A stretch of DNA of 22,500 bases from positions 1 to 22,500 of the forward strand of contig CAIMPQ010000149.1 of NCBI GenBank assembly GCA_903843315.1, written 5' to 3'. The notes under the pieces were generated by a model. The model saw nothing but the letters and a program-made list of their open reading frames with translations, did not search any database and was not told where the DNA came from. Position 1 is the first letter of the stretch. Each line of letters begins with the position of its first letter. The position numbers and the translations under genes were made by a program. The stretch is from an uncultured beta proteobacterium. GTDB lineage: Bacteria > Pseudomonadota > Gammaproteobacteria > Burkholderiales > Burkholderiaceae. Shown in pieces: positions 7,504 through 14,760 of the stretch.

Positions 7504-8043
7504 ATGCCGATCTTAGACCTTTTACGTAACGCTAATCTACCAAGCTTTTCTACATTGTTTCAAGAAATCAATGTGGACATGGGCAACAGTCAGATATGGA
7601 GCATTTTAATATTTGCATGTGGAATGCTTGCGGTCCATGGGATCGCCGTGCTTGGAATCGCTGGCGCATTTCATTATATGGATCGCTTGATGACTAGAAA
7701 ACACATTTTTGCTGCGAGCTTTCTCTCCTATTTCGTAGCCATCATGTTGGTCATCATGAGTCACTTGGCTGAAATTGTCGCTTGGGCTTATATATGCGTT
7801 GCTTTAAGAGTATTTCCCACCGACCCACAGACCTTTTACTTTGCCGGGGAAATGTATACGACAGTAGGCTTTGGAAAGTACGACTTAAGCGAAAAATGGA
7901 GAATCCTTCCAATCATCATTTCGTTTTCAGGAATATTTTCTGTCTCGATGTCAGGCGCAGCTTTGTACTCAATGATGTGCTCCTTACTATCAGTCAATTA
8001 CATTCAAGGACCTAGCAAGGATGCCTCACAGAATACTAATTAA
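7504..8043 (+). CDS. K+-channel-like (Ion_trans_2) membrane protein
   Basis: This is a 179-residue inner-membrane protein with three predicted helices (about 31-55, 69-101 and 134-162). A pore loop between the last two reads TFYFAGEMYTTVGFG at 110-124. TTVGFG matches the K+ selectivity filter (TVGYG in KcsA; a Phe variant also occurs in hERG). The usual Asp after the filter is Lys125. The last helix carries glycines at 143 and 151 that could act as hinges. Channels of this type are expected to assemble as tetramers, giving potassium conduction. No RCK/TrkA-N or cyclic-nucleotide domain is attached. It follows its paralogue after 64 bp, and its stop overlaps the convergent DUF3108 gene. Family fairly confident; ion selectivity inferred. 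Confidence 0.78.
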   Translation: MPILDLLRNANLPSFSTLFQEINVDMGNSQIWSILIFACGMLAVHGIAVLGIAGAFHYMDRLMTRKHIFAASFLSYFVAIMLVIMSHLAEIVAWAYICVALRVFPTDPQTFYFAGEMYTTVGFGKYDLSEKWRILPIIISFSGIFSVSMSGAALYSMMCSLLSVNYIQGPSKDASQNTN

Positions 8044-9040
8044 CTGTCATTGAAGATGGTAATGGCGCTTTTTGCTTAAAAATAAGTTCAAGAGTTCTGC
8101 CATTGGCTTCGCGCGAACGAATACGGCCAGGCAACCACTCTAAATCTTTAGCCAGCCAGATATCTACTTGGCGTTTGTAGGGATCATTCTCACGCTGCAT
8201 CAAAGCGTAATGGCGATTTACGGACTTACCTAAACTCGGAATATCCTCAGAAACGGTTTCACCATAACTCTTAAATTGCCACATTTCTAGAGTGTTGTAA
8301 TCGACTACCGGTAACGCACGAATAGTGCCAGCTTCATCTATCTTGCTATCACCATTTAAGAGGGCGGCAAACTGAAACATCAAACTGAAGCGATCTTGGG
8401 TGCCGGGAAGTAAGGACGGTGTAAATTCAGGCTTCTCTGAAAAAAACATCTGCCCTCCTCCCTTTGCATCTCTATCAAAACGGGAATAACGTGGGGGTTT
8501 AGTGCCTCGCTGGGTCCAATAAATCGTAGGCGCCATGCCATAAGCATCTACAAATCCCCTAGATTCAAAAACAAAGGGGCCCACGAATGCGTACGGAATA
8601 TTGATATGCAGTCGATAGCTATTGCCTTCAACTATCCAGTCAATTTCTCCGGTTTGGTATTTTTGCCCGTCAACATAAGCGTCGTAGTAAATAATTCCTG
8701 ACTCTGGAAGTCTAAATGCGACTCCTTGTTGATCTGCCAGGCCACCCTGCTCTCCTGAGTTCAGTCCTTTGCTATCGTCAACTTTGGAAGAAGGAGAATC
8801 TTGCTCCCTTATTTTTTTCTTAGGTGCCTTTGCCATTTGAATTTTTTTGGGGGGCTCTGCTTTTAATTCTGTGCGAATAATCAATTCATCGGGTATATCT
8901 TCTGATGAACCAAATGATAAAAAGGGGATTCCGAAAAATAGGAAGAGATGTCCGAGCAAAGACAAGGTCAATGCAATAACAATAATCCACAGGGATTTTT
9001 TGCGCGTAAAACTACCGTCCTCGGACTGCTGAAATTCCAA
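8036..9040 (-). CDS. DUF3108-domain envelope protein
   Basis: This 334-residue protein appears anchored in the inner membrane by one segment (about residues 16-40). A Lys/Pro-rich spacer (EPPKKIQMAKAPKKKIRE, about 57-75) follows, resembling the TonB-type reach across the periplasm, and then a beta-rich C-terminal region recognisable as DUF3108 (YDAYVDGQKYQTGEIDW, DAYGMAPTIYWTQRG, RQVDIWLAKDLEWLPGRIR). The function of the domain is unknown. The start codon is TTG at 9040; there is no in-frame ATG before the membrane segment, so a rare start is required to keep the anchor. It begins 2 bp after the HNH gene stop, suggesting coupled translation. Its stop overlaps the channel gene by 8 bp on the opposite strand. 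Confidence 0.82.
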   Translation of the reverse strand: MEFQQSEDGSFTRKKSLWIIVIALTLSLLGHLFLFFGIPFLSFGSSEDIPDELIIRTELKAEPPKKIQMAKAPKKKIREQDSPSSKVDDSKGLNSGEQGGLADQQGVAFRLPESGIIYYDAYVDGQKYQTGEIDWIVEGNSYRLHINIPYAFVGPFVFESRGFVDAYGMAPTIYWTQRGTKPPRYSRFDRDAKGGGQMFFSEKPEFTPSLLPGTQDRFSLMFQFAALLNGDSKIDEAGTIRALPVVDYNTLEMWQFKSYGETVSEDIPSLGKSVNRHYALMQRENDPYKRQVDIWLAKDLEWLPGRIRSREANGRTLELIFKQKAPLPSSMTVN

Positions 9041-9042
9041 GT

Positions 9043-9612
9043 TCAGAGAGAGGCCTCAAGTAAGCGGCTATTTTTGGGCAAATTCGCAGCTAGAAAATCC
9101 ATTTGGTCAGCAAGAATATTGCGCCCCTTGAGGATCATATCTTCATAAAGACTGGGTAAATAAGGCGCATAAAGAAGACCCATGCCAGCCTGTTCAGGAG
9201 TCCGGTTACCTTTACGCTGATTACAGGGTCTACAGGAGATTACTAAATTCATCCAGGAATATTTGCCGCCACGACTATTTGGAATAATGTGTTCTGCTTC
9301 TGCTTGGTTTTCATGAATAACATCACTACAGTAGGCGCAAAGCCCGCGGTCACGTTTAAAGAGTTTATGTTTTGTAATTACCGGCACCACATCAAATAAA
9401 TTAATTTTTGCGCTACCTTTAATAGCAATGATGGAATGCAATTCTATGACCGACTGAATACCGCTAGCCTTGGAGATGCCGCCACGCATTCTCATGATGG
9501 GGTCACCAAGCGTCCATAAGACGCTGTTATCGGCATAATGTTTTGTCGCTTCTTCAGCGTTTACCCAACCCTGAGGAATTCCACCAGCGTCCAATTTCAA
9601 GATGCTCAGCAC
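9043..9612 (-). CDS. HNH endonuclease family protein
   Basis: This 189-residue protein carries an HNH nuclease domain with a zinc knuckle: Cys92 and Cys95 (CAYC), the AEHIIPNSRGG motif with His108, Asn122 in SWMNLVISC, then CRPCNQRKGN with Cys127, Cys130, Asn131 and Lys134. All core residues of the HNH fold are present, so a metal-dependent nuclease is plausible. The N-terminal 80 residues have no recognised motif. The start is GTG at 9612, supported by an AAGGAG placed 5 bases upstream. It is not next to any restriction, intron or phage gene and lies in a line of chromosomal genes. Similar stand-alone HNH proteins are widespread in betaproteobacteria; the cellular role is unknown. Confidence 0.86.
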   Translation of the reverse strand: MLSILKLDAGGIPQGWVNAEEATKHYADNSVLWTLGDPIMRMRGGISKASGIQSVIELHSIIAIKGSAKINLFDVVPVITKHKLFKRDRGLCAYCSDVIHENQAEAEHIIPNSRGGKYSWMNLVISCRPCNQRKGNRTPEQAGMGLLYAPYLPSLYEDMILKGRNILADQMDFLAANLPKNSRLLEASL

Positions 9613-9624
9613 AAACTCTCCTTT
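9604..9624 (-). promoter_or_regulatory. strong RBS fixing a GTG start
   Basis: Read on the minus strand, GAAAGGAGAG lies just upstream of GTG at 9612, with 5 bases between AAGGAG and the start codon. This is one of the clearest Shine-Dalgarno matches in the window and decides the GTG start of the HNH gene. Confidence 0.7.
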
Positions 9625-9687
9625 CTAGACCTCGGCACCGCCATCGATCATTTAAACCATCTTACAGAAGAAGTTTGTGCCAATCAA

Positions 9688-10278
9688 TCATCTAGGGGAT
9701 ATAAATTCCAGAACTTCTGGCAAATGGTCGGCATAGTCGGCAATACCATGATCGCTTCCCTCTAAAACTAACTGTTTAGCACCTTTATAGAACTCGACCA
9801 TTTCCTTCCAGTCTAATAATTCATCACCTTTAGCGGCAATTAAGAAATAACGAGCTGGATTAGAAATCCCCTCAACTTGAAGGGTCTTGAGTTCATCAAT
9901 ATATTCAGGGCGGAAATCAAATGGTTCTTCACTATCGTAAGCAGTCATCATGCCCACATGAGGGGCAAGTTCTCTAGCAGCTCTGACCGCAGGATTTAAG
10001 GCGACTGCCTGACACCCATACTTTTCTGCCAAATAGTTGGTATAAAAACCGCCGAGCGAAGAACCGATCACCACAATACGATCCGCATCAGACTGATCAA
10101 TGTACTGCGTGACCATGTCCATACTTTCCTTTGGGGAAGCCAACAATTGTGGGCAATACCACTCAATAGAATGCTCTACCGTTGATAGCGCTTTAATAGC
10201 CTCTCCAGTCATGAATGCTTTACTTGATCTTGGTGAAGATCTAAAACCATGTAAATAGACTAATAAGGTTGAAGCCAT
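9688..10278 (-). CDS. YqiA-type alpha/beta-hydrolase esterase
   Basis: This 196-residue cytoplasmic alpha/beta hydrolase belongs to the YqiA (UPF0227) group; E. coli YqiA has esterase activity on short acyl and palmitoyl-CoA-like substrates. The family opening LLVYLHGFRSSPRSSK is present, with the oxyanion-forming HGF at residues 10-12. The nucleophile motif GSSLGG at 72-77 places Ser74 as catalytic. Asp152 (KGDELLDW) and His177 (EGSDHGI) complete the triad. It lies 11 bp after garR, so is probably in the same transcript as hyi and garR. Its physiological substrate cannot be read from the sequence. Confidence 0.87.
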   Translation of the reverse strand: MASTLLVYLHGFRSSPRSSKAFMTGEAIKALSTVEHSIEWYCPQLLASPKESMDMVTQYIDQSDADRIVVIGSSLGGFYTNYLAEKYGCQAVALNPAVRAARELAPHVGMMTAYDSEEPFDFRPEYIDELKTLQVEGISNPARYFLIAAKGDELLDWKEMVEFYKGAKQLVLEGSDHGIADYADHLPEVLEFISPR

Positions 10279-10289
10279 GGATAAATTCT

Positions 10290-11189
10290 TTATGGTTTTT
10301 GACCAATTTCGAAGTTTGCTAGCTTTTCTAGAGCTTTAACCATTGCTGAGTGGTCCCATGCTTTGCCACCATGTGCAGAACAGGAGTTAAACAATTCTTG
10401 AGCAGTAGCCGTGTTGGGCAGGGATACACCCAAAGCTCGAGCGCTATTTAAGGCGAGATTTAAATCCTTTTGATGCAGTTCGATCCTAAAACCAGGGTCG
10501 AATGTACGCTTCACCATCCGCTCACCATGCACTTCCAGAATTTTCGAGCTAGCAAAACCACCCATGAGGGCTTGACGAACCTTAGCAGGATCCGCACCGG
10601 CCTTCGCAGCAAACAATAAAGCTTCAGCAACTGCTTCAATATTCAGCGCCACAATAATTTGGTTTGCTACTTTAGCAGTTTGCCCATCACCATTTGCGCC
10701 TACCAAGTTGATATTTTTACCCATTAACTCAAATACAGGCTTTACTCTTTCGAATACACTCTCATCGCCACCAACCATAATCGATAGGGTTGCATTTTTT
10801 GCCCCTACTTCACCCCCAGAAACGGGAGCATCAAGATAGTCAGAGCCCAACGCATTGATTTTTTTAGCAAACTCTTTAGTGGCAATTGGTGAGATTGAAC
10901 TCATATCCACAACTACTTTGCCTTTAGATAAACCTGCCGCTATGCCATTTTCCCCAAACAATACTTTCTCAACGTCAGGCGTATCGGGGACCATGATGAA
11001 AATCATGTCTGCTTTCTCTGCTACCTCACAAGGACTACCACACTGAATCGCTGTTGATGAAGCAAGCTCAGTTGGAATTTTGCTACGAGTAGTGATAAAC
11101 ACCTCATGACCTGCATTTACAAGATGCCCAGCCATTGGGCCACCCATGATGCCAAGGCCAACAAATCCTAGTTTTAAATTCTGACTCAT
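10290..11189 (-). CDS. garR: 2-hydroxy-3-oxopropionate reductase
   Basis: This is tartronate semialdehyde reductase, a beta-hydroxyacid dehydrogenase that reduces 2-hydroxy-3-oxopropionate to D-glycerate with NAD(P)H. The 299 residues start with the Rossmann motif GFVGLGIMGGPMA (glycines 11, 13, 16). They carry the substrate-binding DAPVSGGEVGA (120-130, with Ser124-Gly-Gly) and the catalytic Lys173 followed by Asn177 in GQTAKVANQ. The HQKDLNLAL motif is also typical of GarR/GlxR. GGAG precedes the ATG at suitable spacing. It follows hyi by 31 bp, and the two enzymes share tartronate semialdehyde as intermediate, which supports this call over the related 3-hydroxyisobutyrate dehydrogenase. 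The name glxR would be equally acceptable. Confidence 0.92.
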   Translation of the reverse strand: MSQNLKLGFVGLGIMGGPMAGHLVNAGHEVFITTRSKIPTELASSTAIQCGSPCEVAEKADMIFIMVPDTPDVEKVLFGENGIAAGLSKGKVVVDMSSISPIATKEFAKKINALGSDYLDAPVSGGEVGAKNATLSIMVGGDESVFERVKPVFELMGKNINLVGANGDGQTAKVANQIIVALNIEAVAEALLFAAKAGADPAKVRQALMGGFASSKILEVHGERMVKRTFDPGFRIELHQKDLNLALNSARALGVSLPNTATAQELFNSCSAHGGKAWDHSAMVKALEKLANFEIGQKP

Positions 11190-11220
11190 TTAATCTCCGT
11201 TTGTTTATTCGTATTTATTA

Positions 11221-11997
11221 TTAGTTCAGCTTCTGAATCCATGACAAACCAGCTTCAGTTGTAGTAGCGGGTTTATATTCGCACCCTATCCAACCTTGAT
11301 ATCCAATGCGATCAAGCAGCTTGAACAAATGCGGGTAATTAATCTCACCGGTACCAGGCTCATTGCGACCGGGATTATCGGCCAACTGAATATGCGCAAT
11401 TTTAGAAAGATTCTTTTCAATGGTATTCGATAATTCGCCTTCCATACGCTGCGCATGATAGATGTCATATTGAACAAACAGATTGTCAGCGTCAACCTCG
11501 CTTAAGATATCCAAAGCCTGTTGCGTTGTAGATAAAAAGAATCCTGGAATATCAAAGGTATTGATCGGTTCAATTAACAGCTTGAGTTGTGATTTTTTTA
11601 ATACCGCGGCTGCAAACTGAAGATTTTCCACAAAGGTGTCATGCAATAACTGTTCGCTTATTCCTGGTGGCATCTTTCCTGCCAAGCAGTTCAGTTGAGG
11701 AACGCCTAAAACTTTGGCATATTCAATTGCTTTTGCAACGCCAGCACGAAACTCCTCTACCCGGTCTGGGTTACAAGCGATTCCCCGATCACCCGCATCC
11801 CAATCTCCAGCCGGAAGATTGTGGAGGACCAGCTTTAACTGATTCTGCTCTAGTTTATTTTTGATTTCTGCAGCTTCATAGGCATACGGAAATAAGAATT
11901 CGACCGCCTTAAACCCTGAATTAGCGGCTAGCTCAAAGCGCTCTAAAAAAGGCACTTCGTTATAAAGCATGGTTAGGTTGGCTGCAAATTGAGGCAT
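11221..11997 (-). CDS. hyi: hydroxypyruvate isomerase
   Basis: Hyi interconverts hydroxypyruvate and tartronate semialdehyde in glyoxylate and glycerate metabolism. The 258-residue protein is a TIM-barrel of the xylose-isomerase-like family and begins with the typical MPQFAANLTMLYNEVPFLER. The two family catalytic glutamates are expected at Glu143 (LIEPINTFDIPG) and Glu240 (GCEYKP). QYDIYHAQRMEGEL and HIQLADNPGRNEPGTGEINY are conserved substrate and metal-binding blocks. An AAGAAGGG precedes the ATG. It is the first gene of the run with garR. No glyoxylate carboligase (gcl) gene is in the window, although gcl, hyi and garR/glxR often cluster. Confidence 0.93.
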   Translation of the reverse strand: MPQFAANLTMLYNEVPFLERFELAANSGFKAVEFLFPYAYEAAEIKNKLEQNQLKLVLHNLPAGDWDAGDRGIACNPDRVEEFRAGVAKAIEYAKVLGVPQLNCLAGKMPPGISEQLLHDTFVENLQFAAAVLKKSQLKLLIEPINTFDIPGFFLSTTQQALDILSEVDADNLFVQYDIYHAQRMEGELSNTIEKNLSKIAHIQLADNPGRNEPGTGEINYPHLFKLLDRIGYQGWIGCEYKPATTTEAGLSWIQKLN

Positions 11998-12155
11998 TTC
12001 AGACCCTTCTTGGGGTTAGGTAGTCAGTAGAAGATCTTAACAAAGAAGCGGTCTTTGGTCTTGAGTAGTTGCAGACCCTTCCCGGAGGCTAATAAATGAT
12101 AAAAGTGAGCTAATATCTTATTAGGCAGTATTTAATAACAAGGAAAATAACGAAT

Positions 12156-12761
12156 ATGAAATTCACACCCATTCATTTAGCTCTTGTAGCCCTCTTGGCC
12201 AGCTCAACAGTTGTAATGGCTCAGGCACAGCCTGCCAATCCTAGCCCCACTAAGCCAATGGTAATTGATGCAGCTGCAGTCGATAACCGTTACCAGCTTT
12301 ACGAGGGTGAAGTGGTCAAAATTGACAAAAAAACTCGCACCATTACTTTTAAAAATAAAGAGGGTGAGTCTAAATTTGTAGCTGGCCCTGATATTACCAA
12401 TTTTGATCAGATTAAAAAAGGGGATCGGGTCAATGTATCTTATGAGTTAGCTGTGGCTATTGAGCTCATCAAAACGAAGAGTGACGGCATCCGTAGCAAA
12501 GTAGAAACGAACACCGTTACCAAATCTAAGGCGAATGAGAAGCCATCTGAAACGATTGCCAATAAGACAACCATTATTGCTGATATTGTTGCAGTAGATC
12601 GTGAAAAGAAATTGGTTTCTGTTAAAGGGCCAAGTGGTAAAGTCACTACTGTGATGGTGAAGAACCCAGCCTTGCTAGCCGATGTGAATGTTGGCGAGCA
12701 AGTGAAGGTTATTTACTACGATGCAATGGCAGCATCGATTACCTCTCCTAAAAAGAAATAA
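12156..12761 (+). CDS. exported protein with two related domains
   Basis: I do not recognise a named family. The 201-residue protein has a clear Sec signal peptide (hydrophobic 8-22, likely cleavage after AQA near 24), so it is periplasmic or secreted. The mature part contains two similar units of about 58 residues. Unit 1 spans residues 47-104 (YEGEVVKIDKKTRTITFK ... KKGDRVNVSYELAVAIEL). Unit 2 spans 138-196 (IADIVAVDREKKLVSVKG ... NVGEQVKVIYYDAMAASI). Each has the pattern strand, 'D-(K/R)-(K/E)' turn, strand, then a 'G-(D/E)-x-V' strand, suggesting a small beta-barrel. A Lys/Thr-rich linker (about 105-137) joins them. AAGGA lies upstream of the ATG with a rather long spacer, and a good terminator follows. 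It stands alone, divergent from hyi. Confidence 0.82.
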   Translation: MKFTPIHLALVALLASSTVVMAQAQPANPSPTKPMVIDAAAVDNRYQLYEGEVVKIDKKTRTITFKNKEGESKFVAGPDITNFDQIKKGDRVNVSYELAVAIELIKTKSDGIRSKVETNTVTKSKANEKPSETIANKTTIIADIVAVDREKKLVSVKGPSGKVTTVMVKNPALLADVNVGEQVKVIYYDAMAASITSPKKK

Positions 12762-12783
12762 TTCTTTTCAGTCTAAATATAAG

Positions 12784-12806
12784 AGCCCTCTAAGGAGGGC
12801 TTTTAT
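12784..12806 (+). terminator. intrinsic terminator after the two-domain protein
   Basis: A 7-bp stem AGCCCTC/GAGGGCT with a 4-base loop is followed by a T-rich run. It lies 22 bases after the stop at 12761 and ends that single-gene transcript. Confidence 0.85.
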
Positions 12807-12820
12807 ATTTTCATGGAAAT

Positions 12821-12847
12821 AAAAAAGCCACCCCAGAGGATGGCTTT
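12821..12847 (-). terminator. intrinsic terminator of the tRNA operon
   Basis: On the minus strand, AAAGCCA and TGGCTTT form a stem with additional inner C:G pairs and one bulge, followed by a run of six T. It lies about 60 bases past the tRNA-Asp 3' end and faces the terminator at 12784, keeping the two transcripts apart. Confidence 0.75.
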
Positions 12848-12908
12848 AGTAAAGCTGCAGGTAACAAGAATATTGCATCACTACACACACTTGCAATACC
12901 TCTAAATT

Positions 12909-12985
12909 TGGCGGAGCGGACGGGACTCGAACCCGCGACCCTCGGCGTGACAGGCCGATATTCTAACCAACTGAACTACCGCTCC
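12909..12985 (-). tRNA. tRNA-Asp (GTC)
   Basis: A 77-nt tRNA on the minus strand. The acceptor GGAGCGG pairs with CCGCTCC, the discriminator is G and the CCA end is encoded. The anticodon loop CTGTCAC gives GTC, and the T-arm contains GGTTCGAGTCC. It is the last of three tRNA genes in the transcript. Confidence 0.96.
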
Positions 12986-13033
12986 AAATAAATCGAGTAA
13001 GACTTTTTACAACCAATACTGCAACCAGAAAGC

Positions 13034-13109
13034 TGGCGTCCCCAGGGGGATTCGAACCCCCGTACTCACCGTGAAAGGGTGATGTCCTAGGCCTCTAGAC
13101 GATGGGGAC
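13034..13109 (-). tRNA. tRNA-Glu (TTC)
   Basis: A 76-nt tRNA on the minus strand. The acceptor GTCCCCA pairs with TGGGGAC, the discriminator is G and CCA is encoded. The anticodon TTC lies in CCTTTCACGG, and the T-arm has GGTTCGAATCC. It is the middle gene of the cluster and the substrate of GltX encoded just upstream. Confidence 0.96.
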
Positions 13110-13144
13110 CTGGACTACAACAAATTACCGCTATTTTAAATGCT

Positions 13145-13220
<76 letters not shown>

Positions 13221-13263
13221 GAAATCCCACAATAAAGCCGCAAGACACTCAAAACAATCCAAG

Positions 13264-13293
13264 ATTTTAGCCTATTTTTGTGCAACTGCGCAA
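13264..13293 (-). promoter_or_regulatory. candidate sigma70 promoter for the tRNA operon
   Basis: On the minus strand, TTGCGC (-35, complement of 13288-13293) and TAAAAT (-10, complement of 13264-13269) are separated by 18 bases. The likely start is near 13257, giving a leader of about 37 bases before tRNA-Ala. It lies between the gltX stop and the tRNAs, with no terminator seen after gltX, so read-through is also possible. Confidence 0.5.
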
Positions 13294-13298
13294 ATTGC

Positions 13299-14705
13299 TT
13301 ACAGGACTACCTTCGAGAGCCTCTGAATAGCTTCATCTTTACCCAATACGACTAGAACAGAATCGATAGCGGGGGTCTGCGTAGTCGCAAATAAAGCATA
13401 GCGTACAGGCATCGCTAATGCGGGCATTTTGAGCTGATGTTTAGCGAGAACTTGCTTAAAAGTAGCGCCGTAAGCCTCTTTAGTTGGCTCTGAATTCTTC
13501 AGCGCTTCAATGAGGTCTTTTAATGCTGGAACTACCGCTGCTGGAATATTGGCAGCAATTTGTTCAGCACTATGCCTTGGTGCTGGTGAATAGAATAACT
13601 TCGCACCTTCAGCAATTTCAATCAAGGTATTTGCTCGGTCTTTTAATAGCCCAACAACCTGAACAAAGTTGGGCCCACTCTCAGTATCGATACCCAATTG
13701 ATGTGCAAATGGTTTAGTTGCTTCTGCCAATTTGCTTACATCCTCATTCTGAATATATTGATGGTTTAACCAGAGCAATTTTTCTGGGTTGTGTTGAGCT
13801 GGTGAACGGCCCAAGCTGTCTAAATCGAACCAATCAACAAACTGCTCTTTAGTAAATATTTCAGCATCACCATGAGACCAGCCTAAGCGTGCCAAGTAAT
13901 TCAAGATTGCCTCTGGCAAGTACCCTGCTTTTTGATAATCACGAACGCTCATAGCGCCGTTGCGCTTACTCATCTTTTCACCAGCATCATTTAGAACGGT
14001 TGGGAGATGGGCATAAACAGGCGGAGTTCCCCCAAGCGCCTGCATGATATTGATTTGTCTTGGCGTATTGTTGACGTGATCATCCCCTCGTATTACGTGC
14101 GTAATCTTCATATCTAAGTCATCAACAACCACGCAGAAATTGTATGTAGGAGTGCCATCGGGACGTGCAATGACTAAATCATCTAGCTCATCATTACTGA
14201 TCTCAATTTGACCTTTAACAGCATCTTCCCAAATCACGGATCCCCCGATGGGATTCTTAAACCGAATAACCGGTAACACTCCATCTGGAATAGTTGGCAA
14301 TATCTTTCCAGGTTCGGGGCGCCATAGGCCGTTATATCGTGGCTTTTCTTTGTTCGCCATTTGTTGATCACGAAGCTTATTCAACTCTTCTTCACTCATA
14401 TAACAAGGGTAAGCAAGCCCTGCATCTACCATTTGTTTAAGCACTTCACGATAGCGATCAATACGTTGCATTTGATAAATGGGCCCTTCATCTAAATCGA
14501 GCCCAAGCCATGACATTCCTTCAATAATGACATCGACTGCTTCTTGTGAGGAGCGCTCAAGATCGGTATCTTCAATGCGCAGAATGAAGTCACCTTGATT
14601 GTGTCGTGCAAATGCCCATGGATACAGAGCGCTGCGGAGATTACCCAAATGAATGAAGCCCGTGGGACTAGGGGCGAAACGTGTACGAATATGCATAAAA
14701 GACAT
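13299..14705 (-). CDS. gltX: glutamyl-tRNA synthetase
   Basis: GltX is a class I aminoacyl-tRNA synthetase that charges tRNA-Glu with glutamate in the cytoplasm. The 468-residue length is typical. It shows RFAPSPTG at residues 9-16, the HIGH-type motif HLGN at 19-22, RIEDTDLERS soon after, VIRGDDHVNNTPRQ, and the KMSKR motif at 244-248 followed by RNGAMSVRDY. The C-terminal anticodon-binding region is complete. A second ATG at 14696 (codon 4) could also start the protein; neither has a strong ribosome-binding site. It is divergent from hslO (55 bp between starts) and directly upstream of the tRNA-Ala/Glu/Asp genes on the same strand. Whether it is discriminating or non-discriminating was not decided. 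Confidence 0.97.
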   Translation of the reverse strand: MSFMHIRTRFAPSPTGFIHLGNLRSALYPWAFARHNQGDFILRIEDTDLERSSQEAVDVIIEGMSWLGLDLDEGPIYQMQRIDRYREVLKQMVDAGLAYPCYMSEEELNKLRDQQMANKEKPRYNGLWRPEPGKILPTIPDGVLPVIRFKNPIGGSVIWEDAVKGQIEISNDELDDLVIARPDGTPTYNFCVVVDDLDMKITHVIRGDDHVNNTPRQINIMQALGGTPPVYAHLPTVLNDAGEKMSKRNGAMSVRDYQKAGYLPEAILNYLARLGWSHGDAEIFTKEQFVDWFDLDSLGRSPAQHNPEKLLWLNHQYIQNEDVSKLAEATKPFAHQLGIDTESGPNFVQVVGLLKDRANTLIEIAEGAKLFYSPAPRHSAEQIAANIPAAVVPALKDLIEALKNSEPTKEAYGATFKQVLAKHQLKMPALAMPVRYALFATTQTPAIDSVLVVLGKDEAIQRLSKVVL

Positions 14706-14760
14706 TATCTCAGGTCAGGCAAATTGACGGCAAAGTTGAAAAACGTGGATACTTTGAACT

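Noticed and set aside
9043..9612. HNH gene as a homing endonuclease or defence system
   Set aside because: There is no intron, intein, restriction partner or mobile-element border nearby; it is one gene in a chromosomal run.
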